In this document: positions 7,105-15,334 of the stretch, piece by piece
Numbering within the stretch: the stretch's first letter is position 1
Layout: every line of letters starts with the position of its first letter
Origin: a bacterium
Lineage (GTDB): Bacteria > Cyanobacteriota > Vampirovibrionia > Gastranaerophilales > Gastranaerophilaceae
Reading direction: 5' to 3'
Length of the DNA stretch: 54,181 nt
Assembly: GCA_017559905.1 (NCBI GenBank)
Contig: JAFYQF010000014.1
Coordinates: 1 to 54,181 of the forward strand
Notes under the pieces: generated by a model
Told to the model about the DNA's origin: nothing
Databases searched by the model: none
Seen by the model: only the letters and a program-made list of their open reading frames with translations
Made by a program: the position numbers and the translations under genes

Positions 7105-8151
7105 ATGATACTTTTATCAGATTATGATTATGAATTGCCTGAAAGTTTAATAGCACAACTTCCGGCAGACAAAAGAGATAATTCGAAAATGATGGTTCTT
7201 GAAAAAGACCATCATTCGATTTTGCACAAACATTTTTACGATATTGTAGATTTGATAGATAAAGATACCATTCTTGTATTAAATAATACAAAAGTAATGC
7301 CAGCAAGGCTTATTGGATATAAGGATACTGGCGCTAAAATTGAGGTATTTTTATTAAAGGCGTTAGAAGATCGTAAATGGGAAGTTTTAATAAAACCTTC
7401 TAAACGTATCAAAGAAAATACTGTTGTGAAAATCAGTGATGAACTTTATGTAAAAGCTATAGAAAGAACTGAAGAAGATGGCGGATGGATTGTTGAACTT
7501 CTTTATGAAGGGGATATTTTAGATGTACTTCATCGTAACGGGAATATACCACTACCGCCTTATATAGAGCGCAAATTGGCTGATGAAGATATTAAAAAAC
7601 TTGATTTTGAAAGATATCAAACTGTCTATGCTAAAGATGAAGGTTCTGTAGCTGCACCTACTGCAGGGTTGCATTTTACGGAAGATATTCTTAATCGCCT
7701 AAAAGAAAAAGGTGTTGAGATTGTCTATGTAACTTTGAATGTTGGATTAGGTACATTTAGACCTGTGAAATGTGAAAATGTTCTAGAGCATAAGATGCAT
7801 TCTGAAGTTTTTGAAATAACCGAAGAAGCCGCAAGGCTTATAAATGAGGCTAAAGTAAAAGGTAAAAAACTTACTGCCGTTGGTACAACAACTGTAAGAA
7901 CTCTTGAAACTGCATTTCAGCAATTTGGAGAAATTAAGGCTTGCAAGTCGGCCTCTGAATTGTTTATTTATCCATCTTATGAGTTTAAGGTTGTTGATAA
8001 TTTGATTACGAATTTCCATTTGCCAAAATCTACGTTGTTGATGTTGGTTAGTGCGTTAGCTGGTAAAGATTTTATCTTTGAAGCTTATGGTGAAGCGATT
8101 AAAAATGAATACCGCTTCTTTAGCTATGGCGATTGTATGTTCATAAAATAA
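7105..8151 (+). CDS. queA: S-adenosylmethionine:tRNA ribosyltransferase-isomerase
   Basis: 348 residues, standard length. It transfers the ribosyl group of SAM to 7-aminomethyl-7-deazaguanosine in tRNA, the penultimate stage of queuosine synthesis. Start region DYELPESLIAQLPADKRDNSKM, the NNTKVMPARL block, PPYIERK, and VAAPTAGLHFTEDIL are hallmark QueA motifs. AAGG lies 12 nt before ATG. Likely cotranscribed with yidC. Confidence 0.97.
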   Translation: MILLSDYDYELPESLIAQLPADKRDNSKMMVLEKDHHSILHKHFYDIVDLIDKDTILVLNNTKVMPARLIGYKDTGAKIEVFLLKALEDRKWEVLIKPSKRIKENTVVKISDELYVKAIERTEEDGGWIVELLYEGDILDVLHRNGNIPLPPYIERKLADEDIKKLDFERYQTVYAKDEGSVAAPTAGLHFTEDILNRLKEKGVEIVYVTLNVGLGTFRPVKCENVLEHKMHSEVFEITEEAARLINEAKVKGKKLTAVGTTTVRTLETAFQQFGEIKACKSASELFIYPSYEFKVVDNLITNFHLPKSTLLMLVSALAGKDFIFEAYGEAIKNEYRFFSYGDCMFIK

Positions 8152-8288
8152 TATTTTAAATGTTGCCTTTTTGATAAAAATCATTAATCTAAATGATAAC
8201 AAAAGTAAGTTAGGCAGGTAGAATAGTTATGTAAAGTCGGATTAGTTATATCCAAGCTGGTCTGACTGGCATGACAAGGGGCGGAACT

Positions 8289-9047
8289 ATGTTTTCAGAA
8301 ATGATTCAAGGTTTATTGAACTCTGGCGGTAAGACTCAAGCTATGCAAAGATACGCACAGCTAAATAGCCGTGTTGCAAATTTTAAGAATGAGATTAACG
8401 GTCCGCAAATGCCTCAAAATGCAAACCCTATGGATACGTTGTATCCTGCTAATAGAGCTAATGTTCAATCTTTTGAAAATGTTTTGAAAGCTTCAACTAC
8501 TGATTTTGGTACTCTATTAAGAAGTAATCAGATTAAAAATGTTAATGCTAATATTGTTAAAAATACTCCAGTAGTGCCTTCTGCTCAAAGCTTTGAACAA
8601 TTGCCAAGCATTCAAGTGAAAGATATTCCAAATATTTCACAAGTGCAGTTGCAGCCAACTCAAACAAATCAACATCAGTTGTTGAATATGATTTCTCAAG
8701 TTTCACAAAAACACGGCGTTGATGAAAACTTGATAAAAGCTGTTATTAAACAGGAATCAGGTTTTAACCCAAGAGCTAAATCAAAAGCTGGTGCGATGGG
8801 TTTGATGCAATTGATGCCTGCTACAGCGGCTAGTTTAGGGGTTAAAGATCCTTATAATCCTGTGCAAAATGTTGAAGGTGGTGTAAGGTATTTGAAGTCT
8901 ATGTTGAATAGATATAATGGTAACACTATTTTAGCCCTTGCTGCTTATAATGCAGGTCCTGGTGCTGTGGATAAATATGACGGTGTTCCACCATATCGTG
9001 AAACCCAAAATTATGTTCGTAATATTTTGGCTAATTATATCCAATAA
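8289..9047 (+). CDS. Lytic transglycosylase, SLT domain, no Sec signal
   Basis: 252 residues. I start at the ATG at 8289 because AAGGGGCGG ends 5 nt before it; the in-frame ATG at 8271 has no site. The C-terminal half (residues about 130-252) is a Slt70-type goose-lysozyme-like domain: catalytic Glu156 in [12 protein letters not shown], then [13 protein letters not shown] and the [12 protein letters not shown] motif. It cleaves the MurNAc-GlcNAc bond to give 1,6-anhydro ends. The first 125 residues are Gln/Asn-rich and have no signal peptide or membrane helix, so the route to the periplasm is unclear; specialised muramidases of flagellar or type III systems are one precedent. Confidence 0.88.
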   Translation: MFSEMIQGLLNSGGKTQAMQRYAQLNSRVANFKNEINGPQMPQNANPMDTLYPANRANVQSFENVLKASTTDFGTLLRSNQIKNVNANIVKNTPVVPSAQSFEQLPSIQVKDIPNISQVQLQPTQTNQHQLLNMISQVSQKHGVDENLIKAVIKQESGFNPRAKSKAGAMGLMQLMPATAASLGVKDPYNPVQNVEGGVRYLKSMLNRYNGNTILALAAYNAGPGAVDKYDGVPPYRETQNYVRNILANYIQ

Positions 9048-9082
9048 ATGTATTATTTTTTTGAATAGTCCTCTTTATCCTT

Positions 9083-9110
9083 TTGCATAAAATATTTTTT
9101 TTGTTACAAT
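9083..9110 (+). promoter_or_regulatory. Promoter of the MCE gene
   Basis: TTGCAT (9083-9088), 16 nt, TACAAT (9105-9110), 30 nt upstream of the start codon. Confidence 0.65.
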
Positions 9111-9140
9111 TATGGTATTGATAGTTACAGGAGAGATTTT

Positions 9141-10502
9141 ATGAGATTCTCATCATCTTTTAAAGTAGGGCTTTTAACACTTTTATCATTAATATTGTTA
9201 GTAGGTGTAGTTCTTAAAGTTAAAGGAAGAGCTTTAACTTCTGCAAAAAGAATTGAAATTAATTTTAAAGATGTAAACGGCATGCGTCCTGGTGCTGGTG
9301 TTCAGATGATGGGTTTAAAGGTTGGACAGGTAGAAGAAATTACACCTGTAATTGACGCTGAAAATAGTTTAGTAAAAGTTAAATTTGTAATAACAGAGCC
9401 AAATCTTGAAATTCCGAAGGCTTCTGTCTTTTCCATTCAACAGTCAGGTTTGATTGGAGAGTTGTTTTTAGAGATTACACCACCAAGAACAAGAACAATT
9501 TATATTCCTATGGAAAATAAAGATGTGTTGTATAAAGACGACGTTGTTGTTATGAATTTAGACAACCAGTTGCACGATGTTGGTAAAATTAAAAATATCG
9601 AAATCGTTTCTAGAGAAATCTTGCCATACAATATAAAAGAATCTATTAAAACAAAAAGTGCATACAAGATAGATTATATTGTTAATGTTCCTGGATTAGT
9701 TTTGCCTCAATTTTTGAAAGGTAAATCGGTTTCTTTAGAAGGTAAGAAAAAACTTTATATTTCTACTTTGGATAATGTTGTTTTGCCTTATCCAACTCAA
9801 GATTCCCCTTACACAATTATTGAGCCAATGAGGCTTTCTGATTTTATGGAATGGCAATATAAGGCTGCAGAATCACTAACTGAAACTAACCAAAAAGTAA
9901 ATGAAATTCTTTCAGACAAAATGATTGCAGAATTAAAAAGTTCAGTTACAAATTTGAATACATTAACTGACAAGACTGCAAAAACAATGACAAGAATTGA
10001 TGAGTTGGTTGAATCTTCTCAAGAAGATATTAAAACATTGATGGTGTTATTAGAACAGACCTCTACTGATTTCAACAAATTATCTGCTAATTTGAATAAC
10101 GTAATCGGGGATCCTAAATTTAAAGATACGATGCTTTCAACTGCTGATTCTGTTGATAAGTTGGCACAAAATATTAATAAAATAATTGGTAATGATGAAG
10201 AATCTCAAAAAATGGCCTCTGATATTAAGGAAATAATCAATAATATCAATGAGATTAGCGGGTATGTAAATGGAATTACCAAAAATGATCAGTTAAAAAA
10301 TGATTTGACAAATGCTGTTGCTGGTGCTAATAAAGCTATAGATGGATTAAATATTGCATTATCTTCTGTTAATAATATGACACCAGAAAACAAAACCGAA
10401 TTACAAGCAATAATTGATGATACAAAGGTTACAACTTGCAATTTAAGAAAATTCTCCGAAAAATTAAATAAAAGATTTTTACTTTGGAGATTGATATTCT
10501 AG
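9141..10502 (+). CDS. MlaD/MCE-domain lipid-transport protein
   Basis: 453 residues. An N-terminal membrane anchor (about 8-26), an MCE domain (about 36-115, with KDVNGMRPGAGVQMMGLKVGQVEEI and the SGLIGELFLEIT strand), then a long helical region with heptad-like Asn/Leu/Lys repeats (about 230-435). This is the architecture of MlaD, Mce and plant TGD2: hexameric rings in the periplasm that ferry phospholipids between membranes. Partner ATPase and permease genes (mlaF, mlaE) are not in the window. ATG preceded by CAGGAGAG. Head of a run with the 92-residue protein, lpxK and nth. Confidence 0.88.
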   Translation: MRFSSSFKVGLLTLLSLILLVGVVLKVKGRALTSAKRIEINFKDVNGMRPGAGVQMMGLKVGQVEEITPVIDAENSLVKVKFVITEPNLEIPKASVFSIQQSGLIGELFLEITPPRTRTIYIPMENKDVLYKDDVVVMNLDNQLHDVGKIKNIEIVSREILPYNIKESIKTKSAYKIDYIVNVPGLVLPQFLKGKSVSLEGKKKLYISTLDNVVLPYPTQDSPYTIIEPMRLSDFMEWQYKAAESLTETNQKVNEILSDKMIAELKSSVTNLNTLTDKTAKTMTRIDELVESSQEDIKTLMVLLEQTSTDFNKLSANLNNVIGDPKFKDTMLSTADSVDKLAQNINKIIGNDEESQKMASDIKEIINNINEISGYVNGITKNDQLKNDLTNAVAGANKAIDGLNIALSSVNNMTPENKTELQAIIDDTKVTTCNLRKFSEKLNKRFLLWRLIF

Positions 10503-10518
10503 AAAGGATTTACACATA

Positions 10519-10797
10519 ATGAAACTTACTCCAATACAAAATACAAATTTCACAGGATACGGGCAGAAAGATATTAGCAAATTAAGAGGACATATTTTAA
10601 AACAAAAACAAGGAGCATTGTGTGATTTGTACAAGAATTTTGATGTGAATTTAGTTAATAATTTTGTGATGACAAAAAGAATTGATGTTGCAAAATTTTC
10701 TCAAAATTGGAAGCTAGGAGAATTCGCCGAAACTCCAGTTGTTCAGCATGCTCTTAAGGTAATTAAAGGCGGTCGTTTTAGCAAGGCAGGTCATTAA
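10519..10797 (+). CDS. Small hypothetical protein with N-terminal NFTG peptide
   Basis: 92 residues, not recognised. Basic, no signal peptide or membrane helix. The N-terminus reads MKLTPIQNTNFTGYGQ; similar short N-x-F-T-G peptides occur in other hypotheticals of this window. AAAGGA lies 8 nt before ATG. It sits 16 nt after the MCE gene and 2 nt before lpxK, so it is cotranscribed with envelope genes; its role is unknown. Confidence 0.75.
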   Translation: MKLTPIQNTNFTGYGQKDISKLRGHILKQKQGALCDLYKNFDVNLVNNFVMTKRIDVAKFSQNWKLGEFAETPVVQHALKVIKGGRFSKAGH

Positions 10798-10799
10798 TC

Positions 10800-11819
10800 G
10801 TGAATATAAAAACCAAAATTTCAAAAATTCATTATACAAGAAATGCAAAAGGAATGTTGTTTAGAATGTTAAAATTCTGTTCAATGTTTTATGCTGTTGG
10901 TAGTGGTTTAAAAAACCTTTTATATGATGAAAGCATAATTAAACCTAAAAAAGTTAATGCGTTTGTAATTTCGGTTGGCAATATCACGACAGGTGGCGTT
11001 GGTAAAACTCCTATTGTTTTAGAATTGGCAAAATATTTCGTTAATAAGAGAGAAAAAGTTGCCATAATTTCTAGAGGTTATGGTGGAGCTTTATCTAACA
11101 AACAAATAAATGTTATTTCTGATGGCAAAGAAATTTTTTATAATGCTAAAATGGCTGGAGATGAGCCATTTTGGCTTGCGCAAAATGCAAAAGGTGTTGT
11201 TGTAATAACTTCTAAAAATAGGTTTGAAGCTGCAAAATTTGCTGTTGATAATTTCGGTGTTACAAAGATTATTTTGGATGATGGTTTACAACACCGCAAG
11301 TTGCATAGAGATTTAGATATTTTATTAATTGACAGTGAAAAGCGTTTTGGTAACACAAAGTTGCTTCCTGCAGGTCCATTAAGAGAAGGCAGAGAGGCTT
11401 TCCAAAGGGTTGATAGAGTTGTTATTGTTAGTAAAAATACAGACCACTCAAAAGCTGAAAAATTAGCACTAACTACTGCTAAAAAAATGAAAGTAAAGAC
11501 AACTGTTTGTTATACAGAACCAGCTTATACTTATAATATTAATAATGGTGAATTGCTTCCTGATAATACAGAGATTGTTGCGATGAGTGCTATTGGTCAA
11601 CCTGGACAATTTTATAGATTTTTGTCTAATTTTAAAATCGCTAAAATGGTTACGTTTGATGATCATCACTGTTATTCAAAATCAGAAATTAGTAAATGGG
11701 ATAAGCCTATTGTAACCACAGAAAAAGATGCTGTTAAAATTAAAGATTTTGGGTTTGAAAATGTTTATGCTTTAAAACTTAAGACCAAAATTAATATAGA
11801 GGAACTTTTGAATGGATAG
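10800..11819 (+). CDS. lpxK: Tetraacyldisaccharide 4'-kinase
   Basis: 339 residues, GTG start. LpxK phosphorylates the 4' position of the lipid A disaccharide precursor at the inner membrane. Visible marks: an N-terminal hydrophobic region, the Walker A-like GNITTGGVGKTP (60-71), SRGYGG, the GDEP motif, LDDGLQHRKLHRDLDILLID and PAGPLREG. Its presence shows the organism makes lipid A and has an outer membrane. It overlaps nth by 8 nt. Confidence 0.95.
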   Translation: MNIKTKISKIHYTRNAKGMLFRMLKFCSMFYAVGSGLKNLLYDESIIKPKKVNAFVISVGNITTGGVGKTPIVLELAKYFVNKREKVAIISRGYGGALSNKQINVISDGKEIFYNAKMAGDEPFWLAQNAKGVVVITSKNRFEAAKFAVDNFGVTKIILDDGLQHRKLHRDLDILLIDSEKRFGNTKLLPAGPLREGREAFQRVDRVVIVSKNTDHSKAEKLALTTAKKMKVKTTVCYTEPAYTYNINNGELLPDNTEIVAMSAIGQPGQFYRFLSNFKIAKMVTFDDHHCYSKSEISKWDKPIVTTEKDAVKIKDFGFENVYALKLKTKINIEELLNG

Positions 11820-12462
11820 TTTGCTTTTGGCAGAGCAGTCTATAGACAAGATTGTACAATCTTTAAAAGATGCTAATCAGCCTCAAAGTGATTTTGTAAA
11901 ATTAATGGATTCGTTTAAAGATCCTTATCTAGTGTTGATTGCGTGTATATTGAGCTTGCGCACAAACGATAAAACAACTTATCCTGCGACGTTAAGAATG
12001 TTAGAATTAGGTCGTACTCCAGAAGATTTTGCGAAATGCGATGTGAAAGTTTTGGAAAAAGCAATTTATCCAGTTGGTTTTTATGCAAACAAAGCGCGTC
12101 AAATTGTAGAGCTTTCAAAAACTTTGGTTGCAGAATATAATTCGCAAGTCCCAAAATCTATCGAAGAAATGACAAAATTTAAAGGTGTTGGAAGAAAAAC
12201 TGCAAATCTTGTTATGAGTGAAGGTTTTAATGAACCTGCAATCTGCGTAGATGTCCATGTTCATAGAATTTTTAATCGTTTAGGATATATAAAAACAAAA
12301 ACGCCAGAGGAAACAGAGTTTTTGTTAAGAGAAAAACTCCCTGTAAAACATTGGATTGATATAAATTCGTTGTTGGTTACACATGGTCAAAATGTTTGCA
12401 AACCGATTAAGCCATTGTGTGATACTTGTCCTATTAAAGAATTTTGTGCAAAGCTGATTTAA
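11812..12462 (+). CDS. nth: Endonuclease III
   Basis: 216 residues. DNA glycosylase/AP lyase that removes oxidised pyrimidines. The helix-hairpin-helix motif KGVGRKTAN carries catalytic Lys129, Asp147 lies in VDVHVHR, and a C-terminal [4Fe-4S] site has spacing C-x6-C-x2-C-x5-C (Cys196, 203, 206, 212). Overlaps the end of lpxK by 8 nt, indicating translational coupling. No terminator-like hairpin is seen before the next promoter. Confidence 0.96.
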   Translation: MDSLLLAEQSIDKIVQSLKDANQPQSDFVKLMDSFKDPYLVLIACILSLRTNDKTTYPATLRMLELGRTPEDFAKCDVKVLEKAIYPVGFYANKARQIVELSKTLVAEYNSQVPKSIEEMTKFKGVGRKTANLVMSEGFNEPAICVDVHVHRIFNRLGYIKTKTPEETEFLLREKLPVKHWIDINSLLVTHGQNVCKPIKPLCDTCPIKEFCAKLI

Positions 12463-12476
12463 TAGAAACTTAATAA

Positions 12477-12505
12477 ATTGACCATATTTGTATAATTTGC
12501 TAGTA
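12477..12505 (+). promoter_or_regulatory. Promoter of the DUF2339 gene
   Basis: TTGACC, 17 nt, TAGTAT; GGAGGAATT then precedes the ATG at 12529. Confidence 0.7.
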
Positions 12506-12528
12506 TTCCGATATAACATGGAGGAATT

Positions 12529-14709
12529 ATGCTAGAATTTGCGGTAGTAGTTTTGTTTGTTTGGTTGTTTGTAATACAGTGCAAACAAGTTGAAATAACA
12601 GATTGTTTGAATGATATAAGAAAAGAAATAAAAGGGCGAAATAAAGATAACAAAGATGAAAATTTGTCATCTCAAGTCGTTTCGGAAGAATGCAATGTGC
12701 CGATGGATAACTCTAGTTCATCAGAAGATGTTGCTTTAGAAATCTTGCAAAATGATGAGCCTATATCCATAAATGATATTTCTGACGAGGTTGTTTTCTC
12801 TGCGCAAATCTGTGCAAAACAAGATAATTCTTCTAATAAAGTAAAAGCAGAAAATGATGAAAAACAAAGTTTTGAAAATTTATTTTTAGGTAATATTTTC
12901 AATAAAATTGGAGCTTTAGCTATTTTAGTTGGGCTTATAATTTTTATAAAATTAATATCTCCATATTTTGTTTTTACTGCAGGTATGAAACTAGCATTGG
13001 GATATTTAGTTGGATTAGGTTTTATGTTTGGAGCATGGAAGCTTCATGCTAATGACAAAATGAAAAGTTATTCAGAAGTTTTGTTGGGAACAGGTTTCGG
13101 CACAATGTTTATTACTACATACTGCGGAGCTACAATATTGAACTTGCTAAATGCACCTGTAGCAGGAATTATTGCAACTGCTTTGTTGTTAGCTTCATTC
13201 AAAATTGCCGATAAGATGAAGACTGTATCAATGCTTGTTATAACTTTAATTGCGGGTTATTTGAATCCATTCTTTATAAATGCTGATTTGCGAGTAGAAC
13301 CAAACTTCTTGATAGGGTATTTGATATTCGTAAACATATTAGGACTTATTTATTCTTACAAAAATAAAAGCCGTAGCGTAATTAATATTATCAATTTAGT
13401 ATTAACTTTATGCTTTATGTTATTTACATCTAGAGTTGGAGTTGTAGGACCAGCCGTTTTGTGGGCGATTTATTTTGTATATGATTTATTAGTTAACGTA
13501 AAAGAATATTCCGTTGATAATAGATTTTTAAATTATATAAATTTGGGCGTGTTTGTATTGCTAACTGCGCTTAATTTGGTATCCGATGTAAAAGTTGGAA
13601 TTGCAATGCTTGTGGTTGCTATTCTGTACGCAGGAGTTGCGTTTGCAAAAAGTGAACATAAAGAAATGCTAAAAAATTATATTCATCTAGCATTAACTGC
13701 GTTTGGATTTTCAGTGTTTTTTATTACTGCAAGCTATGAAGTACACAGAGTTTATATCTGGGCAATTGAAACAGTAGTTCTTGCTTATTTTGCAATGAAG
13801 TTCCAATATAAAGAGCTTTTAAATTGGGCAGTTGGTGTTTGGACTGCGGCTGCAGTAACTTTGTTGTGCATAGATGATGTGGTTTGTGCTTCAAGTATAA
13901 AAAACTTTACTCCATTTTGGAATATAAGATTGCCTGTATTTGCGCCGATTATTCTTTCTTCATTTGCTGTTACAAAGCTTTGTTCAAAACTAGAAGATGA
14001 AAAATTTAAGTCTTTAGTTAATGTATTTAAGGTTGAATATATTTCAATGCTTTATTTATATTTAGGTTTTGAGGCGAATGATATTATTAACAAAATGTTT
14101 GTTGGAAATAATACTTCAGCAACATTTGTAAGAAATATGATAAATGTAATCTTGGGATTTGTTTATACTATTCAATTTAAAAGATTGTATAATGCAACTC
14201 AATTTAAATTATTTCAAATAGCATCATCAGTTGTTGGTTTAATTTCTTTAGTTTATCTAATGTGTGCAGGTTGTAATTATAGACCATCGACAGCATTTAT
14301 TCCAGTTGTAAATATTAGAGTTGTAGCTTTCTTAAGTGCAATTGGTTCGTCTGTATTGTATGCAAGATGGTCAAAATCTGAAGCGTTTAAATATTTGGCT
14401 ATTTTGTTGGGTTTTGTATTAGTTCATACTGAAATAAAAGATTCAATGGACAGATTTGTATGGAATAATGCAGATTATTTGTTGTCTGTTGGTTGGATTT
14501 TGTACGCAGGTATCATTACAGCTTTGGGTATTTTTAGAGATAAACAATATATGAAATTTGCGGGGATTGCACTTTGCATACTTTCTATAATAAGAATATT
14601 TATCTTTGATTTGGCTCATGTGGATATATTGTATAAATTTATTGCGTTTTTAACTTTGGGGACAATTCTACTTGTACTCTCTTATTTCTACAACAAAAAA
14701 CAAAAATAA
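12529..14709 (+). CDS. DUF2339-family polytopic membrane protein
   Basis: 726 residues. An N-terminal helix (1-17), then a hydrophilic acidic cytoplasmic stretch (about 20-110), then roughly 18-20 membrane helices to the end. The first core segment (ENLFLGNIFNKIGALAILVGL, about 114-135) and the GxxLGxG-type repeats match the DUF2339 family, which occurs widely in bacteria without a known function. Monocistronic from its own consensus-like promoter. A role in envelope biology is a guess. Confidence 0.8.
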   Translation: MLEFAVVVLFVWLFVIQCKQVEITDCLNDIRKEIKGRNKDNKDENLSSQVVSEECNVPMDNSSSSEDVALEILQNDEPISINDISDEVVFSAQICAKQDNSSNKVKAENDEKQSFENLFLGNIFNKIGALAILVGLIIFIKLISPYFVFTAGMKLALGYLVGLGFMFGAWKLHANDKMKSYSEVLLGTGFGTMFITTYCGATILNLLNAPVAGIIATALLLASFKIADKMKTVSMLVITLIAGYLNPFFINADLRVEPNFLIGYLIFVNILGLIYSYKNKSRSVINIINLVLTLCFMLFTSRVGVVGPAVLWAIYFVYDLLVNVKEYSVDNRFLNYINLGVFVLLTALNLVSDVKVGIAMLVVAILYAGVAFAKSEHKEMLKNYIHLALTAFGFSVFFITASYEVHRVYIWAIETVVLAYFAMKFQYKELLNWAVGVWTAAAVTLLCIDDVVCASSIKNFTPFWNIRLPVFAPIILSSFAVTKLCSKLEDEKFKSLVNVFKVEYISMLYLYLGFEANDIINKMFVGNNTSATFVRNMINVILGFVYTIQFKRLYNATQFKLFQIASSVVGLISLVYLMCAGCNYRPSTAFIPVVNIRVVAFLSAIGSSVLYARWSKSEAFKYLAILLGFVLVHTEIKDSMDRFVWNNADYLLSVGWILYAGIITALGIFRDKQYMKFAGIALCILSIIRIFIFDLAHVDILYKFIAFLTLGTILLVLSYFYNKKQK

Positions 14710-14741
14710 TACTCCAAATACCTTAAAGATATGCTAAAAAC

Positions 14742-14770
14742 TTGCTTTTTCTATGTTGTTATGCGATAAT
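14742..14770 (+). promoter_or_regulatory. Promoter of the hydrogenase operon
   Basis: TTGCTT (14742-14747), 17 nt, GATAAT (14765-14770), leaving a leader of about 60 nt before hydC. No clear regulator site (for example a Rex palindrome) was found. Confidence 0.5.
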
Positions 14771-14839
14771 CCTGTCAAGATTATGTTGTAAAAACTGCAT
14801 AAATCGGGGTTATTAGTAAATCACGAATAGGAGTTTCAG

Positions 14840-15334
14840 ATGAGTGTAGAAAATCCTCAAGGTATTGCTACATCTAAATTGGACCAAATAATCTCTGAAT
14901 GCGGAGGAAAGAAGTCTAATTTGATTGCAATGCTTCAAAAAGTACAGGAAGTTTACCGATACCTTCCTGAAGACGCAATGATTTATATCGGTACGAAAGT
15001 TGAAGGATTATCTCCAGCAACTGTATTTGGAGTAGCAACTTTTTATGCTCAATTTTCACTTGAACCAAAGGGTAAATTTGAAATTAAAGTTTGCGATGGT
15101 ACAGCTTGTCACGTAAGAGGTTCAATGCCTGTATTGAATGCAATTAGAGCAAAATTAAACTTGAAAGAGGGACAATTAACAAGCGAGGGTGGTCTTTTCT
15201 CCCTTGAAACGGTTAGCTGTTTAGGTGCTTGTGGGCTAGCTCCTGTTGTTGTTATTAACGACAAAGTTTATCCTCAAATGACATCTGATGCTATTACAAT
15301 TGTATTGGATACCTTGATTAAGGAGGAACAATAA
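14840..15334 (+). CDS. hydC: Bifurcating [FeFe]-hydrogenase gamma subunit (NuoE-like)
   Basis: 164 residues of the NuoE/24-kDa family. A thioredoxin-fold [2Fe-2S] cluster is bound by Cys85 and Cys90 (CDGTAC) and Cys127 and Cys131 (CLGAC). It works with the next two genes to move electrons between NADH, ferredoxin and H2 in the cytoplasm. ATG preceded by AGGAG. Its stop codon overlaps the next start region (15334), a sign of tight coupling. Confidence 0.93.
   Translation: MSVENPQGIATSKLDQIISECGGKKSNLIAMLQKVQEVYRYLPEDAMIYIGTKVEGLSPATVFGVATFYAQFSLEPKGKFEIKVCDGTACHVRGSMPVLNAIRAKLNLKEGQLTSEGGLFSLETVSCLGACGLAPVVVINDKVYPQMTSDAITIVLDTLIKEEQ

Noticed and set aside
8152-8288. Possible riboswitch or sigma-28 site before the transglycosylase
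   Set aside because: TAAAGTC is present near 8231, but no CCGATA box follows at the right distance and no known riboswitch core is visible.
12459-12653. Minus-strand 64-codon frame over the DUF2339 promoter
   Set aside because: Spans a consensus promoter and the start of the opposite gene; no supporting signal.
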